Notes: generated from the letters alone by a model not told the origin. A stretch of 64,000 bases of DNA from JALZOC01 sp035758845 (GCA_035758845.1 DASTVZ010000051.1:1-64000); one strand, 5' to 3'; positions 8,367 to 17,924 are shown, numbered from the stretch's first letter. Made by a program: numbers and translations.

Positions 8367-9659
8367 CTAAAGGGCGGCAAGCCACACGGCGCACTCATCC
8401 ACACCGTGGCCTTTGACCGCGGTGACTTCCAGCTGCAGCCGATCGTAGCGGACGGTATCTGCAACCGCGGGAGGCCGCCCGAGGAGCGTCAACACAAGGC
8501 CGCTGACGCTGTCGACATCCTCGTGTTCCAGATCCAGATCGAAATGCTGTCCCAGCTCGTCGAGTCGCATCGTCCCCGGCACGCGAAGTCGCCCCATCGC
8601 ATCGCGATAAACGTGGCGCGCTCCGCCACGGCCTTCCTCGATTTCGCCGACGACCTCCTCGAACAGATCCTGGAGTGTGACGACCCCAGACGTTCCTCCA
8701 TGCTCATCGAGGACAATCACCATTTGCGTCCGTTCCTGTCTCATCGTCGACAGCAAGGAATCAAGAGGAGCAGTTTCGGGCACGAGCGGCAGCGCGCGCG
8801 CGTGAGTACGCCGGATCGGTTCGTCACGCAGCAACACTCGCAACAGGTCTTTGATGTGGACCATGCCGACGACGTGATCGAGATCGCGTTCGTAAATGGG
8901 ATAGCGCGTGTGAGGGTTTCGGCTCAAGAGCTCGCGGATCTGTTCCGGCCTGGTGCCGAGCTGGATACCCGCCACCCGCACCCGCGGAACCATCACTTCG
9001 CCGGCCGTCAGATCGCCGAACTCGAAGAGCTCCTGAAGCATGCGGCCTGACTCGGCGCGTATCGCGCCCACCTCCTCGCTCTCCTGGACGATCAGTTGCA
9101 ATTCCTCGGCAGTGTAGTACTGGTCCGCGTTCTGGGCCTGGCGGTTGACACCCATGACCTTCAGCAGGCGGTTGCCGATGCTGTTCAGCGCCAGCACAAA
9201 CGGAAACAGTGCATTTCGGATCCACAGCATCGGCGGCGTGATCCAGAGCGCAAGTGTCTCCGCGTACTGCAGCGCCAGCGACTTCGGCACCATTTCGCCG
9301 ACGACAATATGAAAGTACGTAAGGATCGCCACCGCGACGGTGCTTGCCAGCCCGTGCGACGCCAGCCACTCGGGAAGCCCATGACCGCCAAGAATTGCGT
9401 AAAGCGAGTCGGCGAGAACGTGCTCACCGTACATGCCCAAGCCGAGGCTCGCGACAGTGATGCCGAGCTGTGCCGTTGCGATGTATCGATCCTGCTGTTT
9501 CGGATCATCGAGAACGCGCTGAACCAGTTGGGCGAGGCGGTTGCCATCCTGCGCCTTACGGTCGATTGCGGCCCGCGGCGCTCCCACGATCGCGAATTCG
9601 GCCGCGACGAACACACCATTCAGAAGGATGAGAACGGTGATGATGAGAAGCGCGGTCAT
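8367..9659 (-). CDS. CNNM/CorC-HlyC family membrane protein (downstream copy)
   Basis: A 430-residue hemolysin C/CNNM-type protein. An N-terminal DUF21/CNNM transmembrane domain (about 1-190; LILLNGVFVAAEFAIVGAPR, GEMVPKSLALQYAE) is followed by two CBS domains (about 215-335; HTRYPIYERDLDHVVGMVHI, MVIVLDEHGGTSGVVTLQDL) and a C-terminal CorC_HlyC domain (about 345-430; GTMRLDEL). The family is implicated in Mg2+/Co2+ efflux; the CBS pair binds adenine nucleotides. Its start overlaps the stop of the upstream paralogue by 4 nt, so the two are translationally coupled. Confidence 0.92.
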   Translation of the reverse strand: MTALLIITVLILLNGVFVAAEFAIVGAPRAAIDRKAQDGNRLAQLVQRVLDDPKQQDRYIATAQLGITVASLGLGMYGEHVLADSLYAILGGHGLPEWLASHGLASTVAVAILTYFHIVVGEMVPKSLALQYAETLALWITPPMLWIRNALFPFVLALNSIGNRLLKVMGVNRQAQNADQYYTAEELQLIVQESEEVGAIRAESGRMLQELFEFGDLTAGEVMVPRVRVAGIQLGTRPEQIRELLSRNPHTRYPIYERDLDHVVGMVHIKDLLRVLLRDEPIRRTHARALPLVPETAPLDSLLSTMRQERTQMVIVLDEHGGTSGVVTLQDLFEEVVGEIEEGRGGARHVYRDAMGRLRVPGTMRLDELGQHFDLDLEHEDVDSVSGLVLTLLGRPPAVADTVRYDRLQLEVTAVKGHGVDECAVWLAAL

Positions 9660-10966
9660 GAGTTGTCGTTGTCGTCCTGGCCGGGGCGATCGCCAACGAT
9701 GACCGACATCGCTGCGCCCTCGACCGCTTCGACTTCCACGTGCAGGCCATCGACATCCAGCGCTTCACCCGGCTCCGGGGCGTGACCGAGCGCGGCGACT
9801 ACTCGATCGCCGACAGTTTCCTCCCGCCCGCGCCATTCTGAACCAACCAGCGACGCGGCTTGGTCGAGGCGCATCGATCCCGGAAGGCGAAGCCGGCCGT
9901 CGGACAGTCGAATCGGACGAGGCTGCACCGATTTGAATTCGTCGGCAACACCGCCGAGCAGTTCGCCGACGACATCTTCGAGCGTAATCAGGCCGACGAC
10001 CGACCCGCTGACGTCGACGACGAGTGCCTGGTGGCTCCCACGCTCACGGAGAAACGTCAGCAGCCGGTCGGCAGGCATGGTGTCGGGCACACGCACGATC
10101 GGCCGCATCAGCGCGGCCACCGACAACCCTCCACCGCGGACGTATCGCTTCACCACATCTTTCGTGTTGAGGATCCCAACGATGTTGTCGATCGATCCGC
10201 GATAGACCGGCAGGCGGCTGTATGGGCTCGCCGCCACCATCTGGAGAACCTCGTCAAAGGGAAGCGAAGCATCGATGGCAGCCAGCCGGGAACGCGGCAC
10301 CATCAACTGGCGGGCGCTGCGTAGACCGAGACGAAGCGCGCGATGCAGCCGCACCTGCTCCTGTGGCTCGAGGAGACCTCCGTCACGGCTTTCGGCGATG
10401 AGGAGCGCGATCTCCTCCGGCGAGTGCACGTGGCGATGGCCGGTCGACGGCAGTCTCAGTGCGCGCAATAGCAGCACCCCGCTGCCGTTGAGCAACGCGA
10501 TCGACCACGAGAATGCGCGCATCGACCACTGCATCGGAAGAACAGTGACGAGCGCTGTGCGCGTCGCATATTGCAGCGCGAGAGACTTCGGGACGAGCTC
10601 TCCCACAATGACTGCCAGAGTCGTCAGGAAAATCAGAACAATCGCCGCTGAGGCGGATTCGACGGTTGATGGTTGCAGCCGCTCGAACTTGGCGAGAAGC
10701 GGCATCAGGCGCGGCGCCAGGGTTGCCTGCCCGTACGCACCGAGAATCAGGCTGCACAGGGTGATCCCGACCTGGCACGCGGCGATGTAGCGGTCCAGCG
10801 CGCGCGGATCTTCAAGAACCGGGAGGATGCGAGCCGCGAGCGCGTCCCCATCCTCGGCGAGCCGGCGGAGACGGCTGCGCCGTGCGCTCACGGCGGCGAA
10901 CTCCGCCGCCACATACAACCCGGTCAGAACGATCAGCAGGACGATGATTACCCACGCCGCCACCAT
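9656..10966 (-). CDS. CNNM/CorC-HlyC family membrane protein (upstream copy)
   Basis: A 436-residue paralogue of the next gene, with the same order: CNNM transmembrane domain (IVLLIVLTGLYVAAEFAAVS, GELVPKSLALQYATR), two CBS domains (YSRLPVYRGSIDNIVGIL, ALVVDVSGSVVGLITLEDV) and a CorC_HlyC domain (PGSMRLDQA). It is the promoter-proximal member of a two-gene operon. In other bacteria such side-by-side pairs may form heterodimers, since CNNM proteins are dimeric; that is inference here. Start ATG 10966. A role in divalent cation (Mg2+) export is the family expectation. Confidence 0.92.
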   Translation of the reverse strand: MVAAWVIIVLLIVLTGLYVAAEFAAVSARRSRLRRLAEDGDALAARILPVLEDPRALDRYIAACQVGITLCSLILGAYGQATLAPRLMPLLAKFERLQPSTVESASAAIVLIFLTTLAVIVGELVPKSLALQYATRTALVTVLPMQWSMRAFSWSIALLNGSGVLLLRALRLPSTGHRHVHSPEEIALLIAESRDGGLLEPQEQVRLHRALRLGLRSARQLMVPRSRLAAIDASLPFDEVLQMVAASPYSRLPVYRGSIDNIVGILNTKDVVKRYVRGGGLSVAALMRPIVRVPDTMPADRLLTFLRERGSHQALVVDVSGSVVGLITLEDVVGELLGGVADEFKSVQPRPIRLSDGRLRLPGSMRLDQAASLVGSEWRGREETVGDRVVAALGHAPEPGEALDVDGLHVEVEAVEGAAMSVIVGDRPGQDDNDNS

Positions 10967-10996
10967 GCATGCGGATCGTACTGCAAAAAGACAGCT

Positions 10997-11136
10997 GAAT
11001 CGCTAATCACTGATCACTCATCGTGGATCGGACAATCCCTGATCCCTGAATCGCTGAATCCTGGAATCGAGGATTGAAGGATTAGGGATTCGCGGATACA
11101 CGATGAGTGATCAGTGATCAGTGATCAGTGATTCAT
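10997..11136. repeat. Heptamer-phased repeat array between ADOP and CNNM genes
   Basis: Twenty consecutive 7-mers in unbroken phase, from GAATCGC (10997) to GATTCAT (11130-11136). The left part is ATC-rich (TAATCAC, TGATCAC, TCATCGT). The right part is the complement (GATGAGT, then GATCAGT three times), so the array folds on itself. Its last unit contains the stop codon of the ADOP permease. Confidence 0.85.
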
Positions 11137-13559
11137 TCAGCTCTGAGTGCAACCACCGGGTCGACGCGCGTCGCACGCCGGCCCGGGACGTAGCTGGCGA
11201 CAGCAGCGACACACGCGAGAAGAATGGCGACGGCGGTGAACGTCAACGGATCCTGGGGCTGGACATTGAACAGGAGCCTCGTCATGAGACGAGTCAACAG
11301 GAACGCGCCCGCTGTGCCGAGCACAATACCAACTACGGCGAGCACCATGGCATTGCCGACGACCATCCGCAGGAGATCGCGCCGCTGCGCACCCAGCGCC
11401 ATCCGAATGCCGATCTCCTGTATTCGTTGCGTCACCGAATAGCTGATGACGCCATAGATTCCCACTGATGCCAGCAGGAGCGCGACGACAGAAAAAATCA
11501 TCAACAGCGCCATCGTCAGCCGACGCTCGGTGGTCGATACTTCCAACACTTCCGACATCGATCGGACTTCGGATACTGGAATATTCTGATCGAGTTCGTG
11601 AACGGCCCTGACGAGCGACCTGGCCAGGCCCACATCGGCGGTCGACGTCTTGACCACGACACTCATAAATGGGTAAGCAAAGCGCGCCGGCGGCAGGTAG
11701 GTGGCGCCGCGGGGTTCGAGCTCCAGACTCACCGAGTGAACGTCTCCAACGACGCCGACGATTTCATCGGGACCCTGATTGTACCAGCTGAGCACGATTC
11801 GTTGCCCGATCGGATCTCGATTGCCAAAGTACTTCTTCACGAGGGCGTCGCTGACGATCACGCGACGGGTATTCGGTGCAGTGTCCCGTCCATCAAAGAG
11901 CCGCCCACGAAGGAGCGGAATCCCCATGGCCCTGAAGTAATCGTGGGTGACGACCATCACTTCCGACACGGGCTCCTCGCCGGCCCGTGGCGGTTCCGCG
12001 CCTTCAATGGAAAAGCCCGTCGCCGAACCGAGGCCATTGAGCGGCAGGAAGCTCACGCCACCAGCCTCCTGCACGCCGGGCAGCGTGCCGATTCGTTCGA
12101 ATAAACGATCGAAGAACTGGACGATCTGCGTGTCGCGCTGATAGCCGCTTAAGGGCAACGTTACCCTCATCGAGATTGTGCTCGACGGATCGAACCCGGG
12201 ATTGACCCGCATCAGGGTCTGAAAACTGCGGACCAGCAGCCCTGCTCCGACAAGCAGCACGAGCGCGAGGGCGATTTCGACGACGACGAGCCCCTGGCGA
12301 ACGCGCCGTCCGCGGCGGCCCGTACCCGTGCGTCCCCCCTCTCTGAGCGCGTCTGTCAACGACGTGCCCGCTGCCGTGAATGCGGGAATCAGGCCGAACA
12401 GAAGGCCGCTTCCGAGTGCGGCAGCGCAAGCGAAAAGCAGCACCCATCCATTGATCCCGACGAACTCGAGCCGCTGGATTGGAAGCATGGCAGCAACGAC
12501 GGTGCGCAAGAACTTCAGGCCCCACCAGGCGAGCGCGAGACCGGCGGCGCCGCCGATGACTGATAGCAGCAAGCTTTCCGAAAGTAGTTGTCGAATCAAT
12601 CGCGCGCGATCGGCGCCGAGCGCTGCACGAACGGCAAGTTCACGATGTCGTGTCGTGGCCTTCGCCAGCAGCAGGTTGGCAACATTCGCGCACGCGATCA
12701 GCAAGACGAAACCGACGGCGCCGAGTAGAACCAGCAACGCAGGACGGACATCGCCGGTGAGTTGCTCTTTCAACGGTACGACCCGAGCCGTCCACCCGGT
12801 ATCGAAATTCGGGAACATCGCGGTCAATTCGCTCGCAACCCGAGTCATATCGTCCTGCGCTTGCTTGAACGTCACGCCGTCCTTCAAACGCGCGATCACC
12901 ATCGTCCACCGGCCCTGCGGAGTCCTGGATTCCGCCGTGAATCCAGGCGGAACCCAGACATCCACGTTCTTATCGAGAATCGAAAACCCTGGAGGCATGA
13001 CGCCCACAACCGTAAATGGATTGCCGCTGAGGCGAATGGAACGATTGATGACGTTCGGGTCGGCCGCGAACCGCCGGCGCCAGAAACGATCGCTGAGAAG
13101 AACGAACCGGCTCGAGTTGGGGCGATCTTCTTCGGGGGTGAAGACACGGCCGACGGCCGCGTTTACGCCAAGCATCGGAAACAGCGTCGCGTTCACGACC
13201 TGCTCCTTCACTTCCTCCGGTTCGCCATCGCCGGTGTACGCCGCGCGGAACGTCATGCTCACGATCGACATTTCGCTGAAGACCGTGTTCATCTCACGCC
13301 AGTGCAGGTAATTGCCGGGCGAGACGACGTTATTGCGCCGATCGCGTGGCAGGTTGTGTTCCCACACGATCGCGAGCCGATCCGGATCCTTGTACGGTAG
13401 GGGTTGAATCAGCAGCGTATTGACAACCGCAAAAATTGCGGTATTTGCCCCGATCCCGATCGCCAACGCGGCAACCGCTGCCAAGGTAAAAGCCGGCGAC
13501 GCGAACAGCAGCCGACCCCCGTGCCTGAGATCCTGTATGGCTTGACGAAGCATGTTCAC
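11133..13559 (-). CDS. ADOP-type ABC permease (two FtsX domains), second of pair
   Basis: An 808-residue protein with the duplicated MacB/FtsX layout called ADOP (acidobacterial duplicated orphan permease). A first helix (LAIGIGANTAIFAVVNTLL) leads into a periplasmic MacB_PCD domain (about 50-250), then an FtsX block of three helices (about 285-410; LIACANVANLLLAKATTRHRE is split across its first helix and loop). A single helix near 430 begins a second PCD (about 450-660), and a second FtsX block (about 690-805) ends with PGRRATRVDPVVALRAE. There is no ATPase gene beside it, as usual for orphan ADOPs. Its ATG overlaps the stop of the preceding ADOP by 4 nt. Confidence 0.93.
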   Translation of the reverse strand: MNMLRQAIQDLRHGGRLLFASPAFTLAAVAALAIGIGANTAIFAVVNTLLIQPLPYKDPDRLAIVWEHNLPRDRRNNVVSPGNYLHWREMNTVFSEMSIVSMTFRAAYTGDGEPEEVKEQVVNATLFPMLGVNAAVGRVFTPEEDRPNSSRFVLLSDRFWRRRFAADPNVINRSIRLSGNPFTVVGVMPPGFSILDKNVDVWVPPGFTAESRTPQGRWTMVIARLKDGVTFKQAQDDMTRVASELTAMFPNFDTGWTARVVPLKEQLTGDVRPALLVLLGAVGFVLLIACANVANLLLAKATTRHRELAVRAALGADRARLIRQLLSESLLLSVIGGAAGLALAWWGLKFLRTVVAAMLPIQRLEFVGINGWVLLFACAAALGSGLLFGLIPAFTAAGTSLTDALREGGRTGTGRRGRRVRQGLVVVEIALALVLLVGAGLLVRSFQTLMRVNPGFDPSSTISMRVTLPLSGYQRDTQIVQFFDRLFERIGTLPGVQEAGGVSFLPLNGLGSATGFSIEGAEPPRAGEEPVSEVMVVTHDYFRAMGIPLLRGRLFDGRDTAPNTRRVIVSDALVKKYFGNRDPIGQRIVLSWYNQGPDEIVGVVGDVHSVSLELEPRGATYLPPARFAYPFMSVVVKTSTADVGLARSLVRAVHELDQNIPVSEVRSMSEVLEVSTTERRLTMALLMIFSVVALLLASVGIYGVISYSVTQRIQEIGIRMALGAQRRDLLRMVVGNAMVLAVVGIVLGTAGAFLLTRLMTRLLFNVQPQDPLTFTAVAILLACVAAVASYVPGRRATRVDPVVALRAE

Positions 13560-16027
13560 TCGCTTCGAAGGCTAACGACGGGATCGACTGATGCCGCTCG
13601 GTGTGCCGGCGACGCGGTCGCGGCCAGTGCCACCACGCCAAGAAGCAACGCAACTCCACCGAATGTGAGCGGATCGCCGGCCGTGATCCCAAACAGCTGG
13701 CTACTCAGCAGACGGGTAAACGCAATCGCGCCAGCGAACCCGACGACCACGCCAACCGCGGTCAGAGTGAGGCCCTGTCGAACGACTAACGCCACAAGGT
13801 CCGGGCGGCGTGCCCCGAGTGCCATGCGAATCCCGATTTCCCGGCGTCGTTGCGACACACCGTAACTAAGTACGCCGTGAATGCCGATGGCGGCGAGCAG
13901 CAGAGCGACGAACGCAAAGGACGCGAGCAGCAGCATCGTAAAGCGGCGTTGACCGATCGAACGCGACATGGTGTCGGCGAGTGGTTCGACGGCGAACACG
14001 GCGAGCCCGGGATCGATCGCATGGATTGCGGACGTCACCGCTGTGGCGAGCGACGAGGGGTTTGCCGGCGTTCGCACCAGCAGGACCCCTGCGCCGCCGG
14101 CCGAGGGTGTCTGCGAGAGCGGGGTATACGCACCTATCGGCGACGCTTCGGCCAGGCCATGAAACTTCTCGTCCGCAACGACGCCGACAATCGTTCGCGC
14201 GGTACCCCAGAAACGGATTTGAGCGCCGACGGGGTCGCGATCGCCAAAAAACCGTCTGGCGGCGGACGTGTTGATGAGCGCGACGGGCGCGCCGCCGGTG
14301 GTGTCGCTGTCGAGCAAAAGCCTGCCGCGAACGAGCTGCAGACCGACGGTGGCGAAGTACCCAGGACTGACCCGGCGGATTGAGATCTCCGGCCAGGTCC
14401 TCGCCTCAGCTTCACGCCCGACGATCGTGAACGAGTTCGTGAACCCTGGATCGAGCGGATGATTGCCGGCGATTGCCACAGCGCGAACGCCTGGAAGCGT
14501 CGCGGCGCGCGCGAGCAACGCGCGATTGAACGCATGCTGTTCCTTGAAGTCCGGCCAGACTTGGAAGTTCGACGGGTAGCGCGACGCCGGAAGTTGGTAC
14601 TCGGCCTTCAGCACCCCCTCGGTCACAAATCCCGGATTCACCTGCTGCAACGTCCAGAAGCTGCGAATCAAGAGAGCGGCACCGCAGACGAGCACAACCG
14701 CGAGTGCCAGCTCGGCGACGACCAGCGCACCGCGCACGCGGCTCCGCATGGGCCCCGCCGAGGCGCGACCGGTTCGATCAGTCAGCGACGCCTGCAGATT
14801 CAGGCGACGTGCCTGAATCGTTGGCAAGAGCGCGAAAACCGCCCCGATGACAAGAGCGATCCCAAGCGTGATAAGCAGCACGCGAACGTTGACCGATGCC
14901 AGCGTGAGTCGCGGAACATCCGGAGGAGCGATCGAAACGAGAAAGCGTACGCCGACAAAAGCAAGGACGATTCCTGCGGCTGCGGCGGTTGTCGAGAGGA
15001 GAAATGTCTCCGCGAGTGCCTGACGAAGAAGCCGCGACTGTGACGCCCCGAGGGCGCAGCGGACCGCGGCTTCCTGAGCGCGCGCGCTGGCGCGTGCGAG
15101 CAGCAGATTCGCGACGTTGACACAGGAGACGATGAGGACCAGCGCGACCGCGGTGAGGAGCAGGAACAGAGCGGGTCGAACGGGACCAAAGATGACACGG
15201 TCGAGTGCTTCCACGTGCGTGCCGCGCGCGGCGTTTTCAGGGTATGCCCGTTCGAGATTCGCCGCGACCGCCGCCAGCTCGTTCTGCGCCGCATCGAGCG
15301 ATACGGTTGACGACAACCGTCCGAGAACAAAAATTGGATGGGTCGAGCGAGGGAGCTGCTGTGGATCGGCCTGCAGCGGCGTCCAGATATCGATGTCCGT
15401 CTTGAATCCGCGATCCGCGAAGCCGCGCGAATACGCTGCTGCCGAGAGGATCTGGAGCACGCCGAAATCCGCACCGGCGGGCATGATCCCGACGATCGTA
15501 TACGGCCGATCGTCAAGCCGAAGCGCAGACCCGACGGCGGTGTTGCGACGCTGAAACGCCCGTTCCCACAACCCCTCGCTAATGAGCACGACCGAAGGGC
15601 CGTTGGGACGATCTTCCTCTGCGGTGAAGGCGCGGCCCGCGATCGGCTGGAGACCGAGCATCGGCAATGTTTCAACGGATACATTCAGGACTGGCAGCCG
15701 AACCGGGTCGCCATGTTCAGGCGTCAGGTTGATTTCGCCGGCCGCTATGGCGGCAAGCTCGTCGAACGTTCGCGTGGCTGATTTGAAGTCGAGGTAGTCA
15801 GGAACTGATGCTGGTTCGCGGGTGGTGCCGGTATTGCGATCGGTCTCCCACACCATGGCGAGACGATCGAGATTGCTGAATGGCGTCGGCCGCAGGAGCA
15901 CGGCGTCGATGACGCTGAAGATAGCAGTGTTCGCGCCGATGCCGAGCGCGAGGGTGAGGATCAGAATTGCGGTGAGGGCCGGCGTTTTTTGAAACGACCG
16001 GAACGCGTAGCGAAGGTCCGACCACAT
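13556..16027 (-). CDS. ADOP-type ABC permease (two FtsX domains), first of pair
   Basis: An 823-residue permease of the same duplicated MacB-PCD/FtsX design as its neighbour. It starts MWSDLRYAFRSFQKTP, the typical ADOP cytoplasmic lead, then a helix with LALGIGANTAIFSVIDAVLL. It carries the FtsX helix (CVNVANLLLARASARAQE) and ends RAASVDPVVSLRSE. I chose ATG 16027 because the upstream extension to 16141 runs through the HEAT gene stop and lacks similarity. It starts 10 nt after the HEAT-repeat gene, suggesting one transcript with the BlaI/M56/HEAT genes. Exported substrate, or a mechanotransmission role, is unknown. Confidence 0.92.
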   Translation of the reverse strand: MWSDLRYAFRSFQKTPALTAILILTLALGIGANTAIFSVIDAVLLRPTPFSNLDRLAMVWETDRNTGTTREPASVPDYLDFKSATRTFDELAAIAAGEINLTPEHGDPVRLPVLNVSVETLPMLGLQPIAGRAFTAEEDRPNGPSVVLISEGLWERAFQRRNTAVGSALRLDDRPYTIVGIMPAGADFGVLQILSAAAYSRGFADRGFKTDIDIWTPLQADPQQLPRSTHPIFVLGRLSSTVSLDAAQNELAAVAANLERAYPENAARGTHVEALDRVIFGPVRPALFLLLTAVALVLIVSCVNVANLLLARASARAQEAAVRCALGASQSRLLRQALAETFLLSTTAAAAGIVLAFVGVRFLVSIAPPDVPRLTLASVNVRVLLITLGIALVIGAVFALLPTIQARRLNLQASLTDRTGRASAGPMRSRVRGALVVAELALAVVLVCGAALLIRSFWTLQQVNPGFVTEGVLKAEYQLPASRYPSNFQVWPDFKEQHAFNRALLARAATLPGVRAVAIAGNHPLDPGFTNSFTIVGREAEARTWPEISIRRVSPGYFATVGLQLVRGRLLLDSDTTGGAPVALINTSAARRFFGDRDPVGAQIRFWGTARTIVGVVADEKFHGLAEASPIGAYTPLSQTPSAGGAGVLLVRTPANPSSLATAVTSAIHAIDPGLAVFAVEPLADTMSRSIGQRRFTMLLLASFAFVALLLAAIGIHGVLSYGVSQRRREIGIRMALGARRPDLVALVVRQGLTLTAVGVVVGFAGAIAFTRLLSSQLFGITAGDPLTFGGVALLLGVVALAATASPAHRAASVDPVVSLRSE

Positions 16028-16037
16028 GTTCTCATCC

Positions 16038-17021
16038 TCATCTGCCGATTGCACCGATAGCCCACGCCGCCTGCTTGCGGACACCTGCGTCGGTGTCCTT
16101 GAGGCACGGCAGGAGTCCAGACAGAGCACGCGAATCGCCAATCGCGCCGAGCGCCCATGCCGCTTGCTGGCGGACGCCGCTGTTCTGATCGGATAACGCG
16201 CGGATCAGTGCGTCGACCGCACGGGGATCATCGATCGCGCCGAGCGCCCACGCTGACTGTTTTCGCACGCGTTCACCCGGATCGCTCAGCGATCGGATCA
16301 GCGCCGGAACGGCGCTCTTGTCGTCAATCGATCCCAGCGCCCACGCCGCCTGTTCGCGCGTCCGCTCATCGTCGTCGCCGAGTGCCGCGCTCAGTGCGTC
16401 GGACGCGGTGGAATCATCGATCGCGCCCAACGCCCAGGCGGCTTGACGACGGACGCGCGGGTCGGAGTCCTTCAATGCGGCGATGAGGGATTGTACGGCG
16501 CGCCGGTCATCGAGCGCACCAAGCGCCCACGCGACTTGCTCGCGTACGGCTGCCTCCCGATCCTTCAGCGCTTCGATGAGCGCCGGCACGGCGCGCTGAT
16601 CGTCGAACGCGCCCAGGGCCCATGCCGAATTGCGGCGTGCCGCCCATGTCGTGCCGCGTAGCGCGTTGAGCACCGAGTCGAACGCTCGTGATCCAATCGC
16701 GACGAGCGCAGCCGCAGCTTGTTCACCAGGCGACGTCAAATCGTTCGGATTTCCCCGCCACCAGCTGCGATGGCATACCAGCGCGGCGACCGGCGCGGCA
16801 TCTGCGAGCATCGCCGTGAGCGGTGCGATTGCCTCAGTCGCCGCATCGCCCAGCTCACGGATCTCGCATGCCGCCTGAGCGCGGGCGGTGGGATCCGACG
16901 CGCCGAGCTCGGCAATCAACTCACGAACATTGCGGCCCTGGGCGCGCGCATCACGATTCTCATTGGCTGGCGAAGTCAGGACCAACAGCGCGAAAACTGA
17001 ACCAATCGCGATGCGAATCAC
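16038..17021 (-). CDS. Exported HEAT-repeat protein (AWALGAIDD type)
   Basis: A 327-residue protein. Start GTG 17021 is chosen because it gives a signal peptide (VIRIAIGSVFALLVLTSPAN) and is preceded by CCAGGAG. A longer ATG frame to 17144 would begin with a low-complexity Arg/His/Ile stretch made by the hexanucleotide repeat of the neighbouring gene. After two degenerate units, seven regular HEAT repeats of 31 residues follow, with consensus VRxQAAWALGAIDDxRAVxALIxALKD. Such repeats form a right-handed superhelical protein-binding scaffold, here probably periplasmic. No enzyme domain is present. A Cys-containing insert (LVCHRSWWRG) precedes the regular repeats. It lies between another HEAT gene and two ADOP permeases. 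Confidence 0.85.
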   Translation of the reverse strand: MIRIAIGSVFALLVLTSPANENRDARAQGRNVRELIAELGASDPTARAQAACEIRELGDAATEAIAPLTAMLADAAPVAALVCHRSWWRGNPNDLTSPGEQAAAALVAIGSRAFDSVLNALRGTTWAARRNSAWALGAFDDQRAVPALIEALKDREAAVREQVAWALGALDDRRAVQSLIAALKDSDPRVRRQAAWALGAIDDSTASDALSAALGDDDERTREQAAWALGSIDDKSAVPALIRSLSDPGERVRKQSAWALGAIDDPRAVDALIRALSDQNSGVRQQAAWALGAIGDSRALSGLLPCLKDTDAGVRKQAAWAIGAIGR

Positions 17022-17025
17022 TTCA

Positions 17026-17766
17026 CTACTCCTGGAGGCGCGGGTTCGGATTTGGATTCGGATTCGGATTGGGGTTTGGATTCGGGTGTGGGTGCGGATG
17101 TGGATGCGGTGCGTGGAAGCCGCCGTCGCCGCCAATCTCGGCAATCGCGGCGATCGCGGCGCGCCGGACCGAGACGTCTTCGTCCTTCATCGCGGCGGTA
17201 AGCGCCGGCAGCGCCCGTTCATCGGAGAGCTCGCCGAGCGCCGAAATCACGTGCTTGCGCACATCCGCGTTCGCGTCGCGAATCGCCGCGATCAGCGCAT
17301 CAACGGCGGATGTGTCACCCAACTCGCCAAGCGCCGACGCCGCATGACTGCGGATTGACGGCGAGCTGTCTTTCAGCAGAGCGGCGATCGCGCCGGAGGC
17401 GCGGCGGTCGCCGATTTCTCCGAGCGCGGAAAGCGCGTGCCCCCGCACATCAGCGTCGGCGTCCTTGAGCGCCTCCATGAGGCCGGTCACCGCGCGTGTG
17501 TTTCCGATCTCGCCAAGCGCCGCGGCCGCCTGACGTCTGACGCCGGCGTCTGAGTCCTTCAGTGCCGCGACCAGTGCGTCGACCGCGCCTTCGCGCGGAC
17601 TCTGACCGGCGCTCACCTGCGGTATCCGCAGCTCCATGGACTTTGATGCCGCAGTGGGAGGCGTCGAAGTCCACTCGAGTGACGGATGCAGCATGACCGA
17701 CACGAAGCCGATGAAAACCGCGCTTGTCTTCAACAGCGTGCGAACAAAGACAGTGATGGGACTCAT
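17026..17766 (-). CDS. Exported HEAT-repeat protein with His-Pro/Asn-Pro tail
   Basis: A 246-residue protein starting at ATG 17766. The N-terminal hydrophobic segment (TVFVRTLLKTSAVFIGFVSV) is an anchor or signal. Five HEAT repeats follow (about 62-215) with consensus DxxVRxxAxxALGEIGDxRA. The C-terminus is a low-complexity tail of about four His-Pro dipeptides followed by seven Asn-Pro dipeptides, then RLQE. The tail is encoded by a hexanucleotide microsatellite and so may vary in length between strains. His-Pro runs can bind divalent metals and X-Pro runs form stiff extended linkers; both are inference. The stop lies 4 nt before the GTG of the next HEAT gene, and the ribosome site of that gene is inside this tail. 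Confidence 0.83.
   Translation of the reverse strand: MSPITVFVRTLLKTSAVFIGFVSVMLHPSLEWTSTPPTAASKSMELRIPQVSAGQSPREGAVDALVAALKDSDAGVRRQAAAALGEIGNTRAVTGLMEALKDADADVRGHALSALGEIGDRRASGAIAALLKDSSPSIRSHAASALGELGDTSAVDALIAAIRDANADVRKHVISALGELSDERALPALTAAMKDEDVSVRRAAIAAIAEIGGDGGFHAPHPHPHPHPNPNPNPNPNPNPNPRLQE
17041..17103. repeat. Coding hexanucleotide microsatellite (GGATTC-like)
   Basis: About ten tandem 6-bp units (GGTTCG, GATTTG, GATTCG, GGTGTG, GATGCG variants) on the plus strand. Read on the minus strand they encode the alternating Asn-Pro and His-Pro tail of the HEAT protein ending at 17026. The same repeat, read in another frame, makes the spurious Arg/His/Ile N-terminal extension of the downstream frame. 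Confidence 0.85.
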
Positions 17767-17840
17767 GCGCCTCTCCTGCTAAGAACCTAGCATCACCAAA
17801 CAGACCTATGGGTGGGAGGACTTCGCAATCCCACCCTGAA

Positions 17841-17924
17841 ATTGCTGACTTGTGATTGCTGAATGCTGATTGTCCGAATCAAACCCGAACAATCAGCAAT
17901 CGAAAATCAGCAATCAGAACTTTC
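17841..17924. repeat. Heptamer-phased palindromic array (ATTGCTG/CAATCAG)
   Basis: Twelve 7-mers in phase: ATTGCTG, ACTTGTG, ATTGCTG, AATGCTG, ATTGTCC, GAATCAA, ACCCGAA, CAATCAG, CAATCGA, AAATCAG, CAATCAG, AACTTTC. The left units are the reverse complement of the right ones, so the array folds around its centre near 17879. It fills much of the gap between the M56-HEAT gene and the next HEAT gene and touches the M56 stop codon. Confidence 0.87.

Noticed and set aside
10997..11136. Heptamer array considered as an iteron origin or CRISPR
   Set aside because: Units abut without spacers, no dnaA, dnaN, rep or cas gene is near, and similar arrays recur at many sites.
11133..16027. Two ADOP permeases as a classical macrolide exporter (MacAB)
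   Set aside because: No MacA adaptor or MacB ATPase domain is encoded nearby, and the duplicated FtsX layout is that of orphan ADOPs.
17022..17144. N-terminal Arg/His/Ile-rich extension of the HEAT protein at 16038
   Set aside because: It is the hexanucleotide repeat of the neighbouring gene read in another frame; GTG 17021 gives a proper signal peptide and ribosome site.
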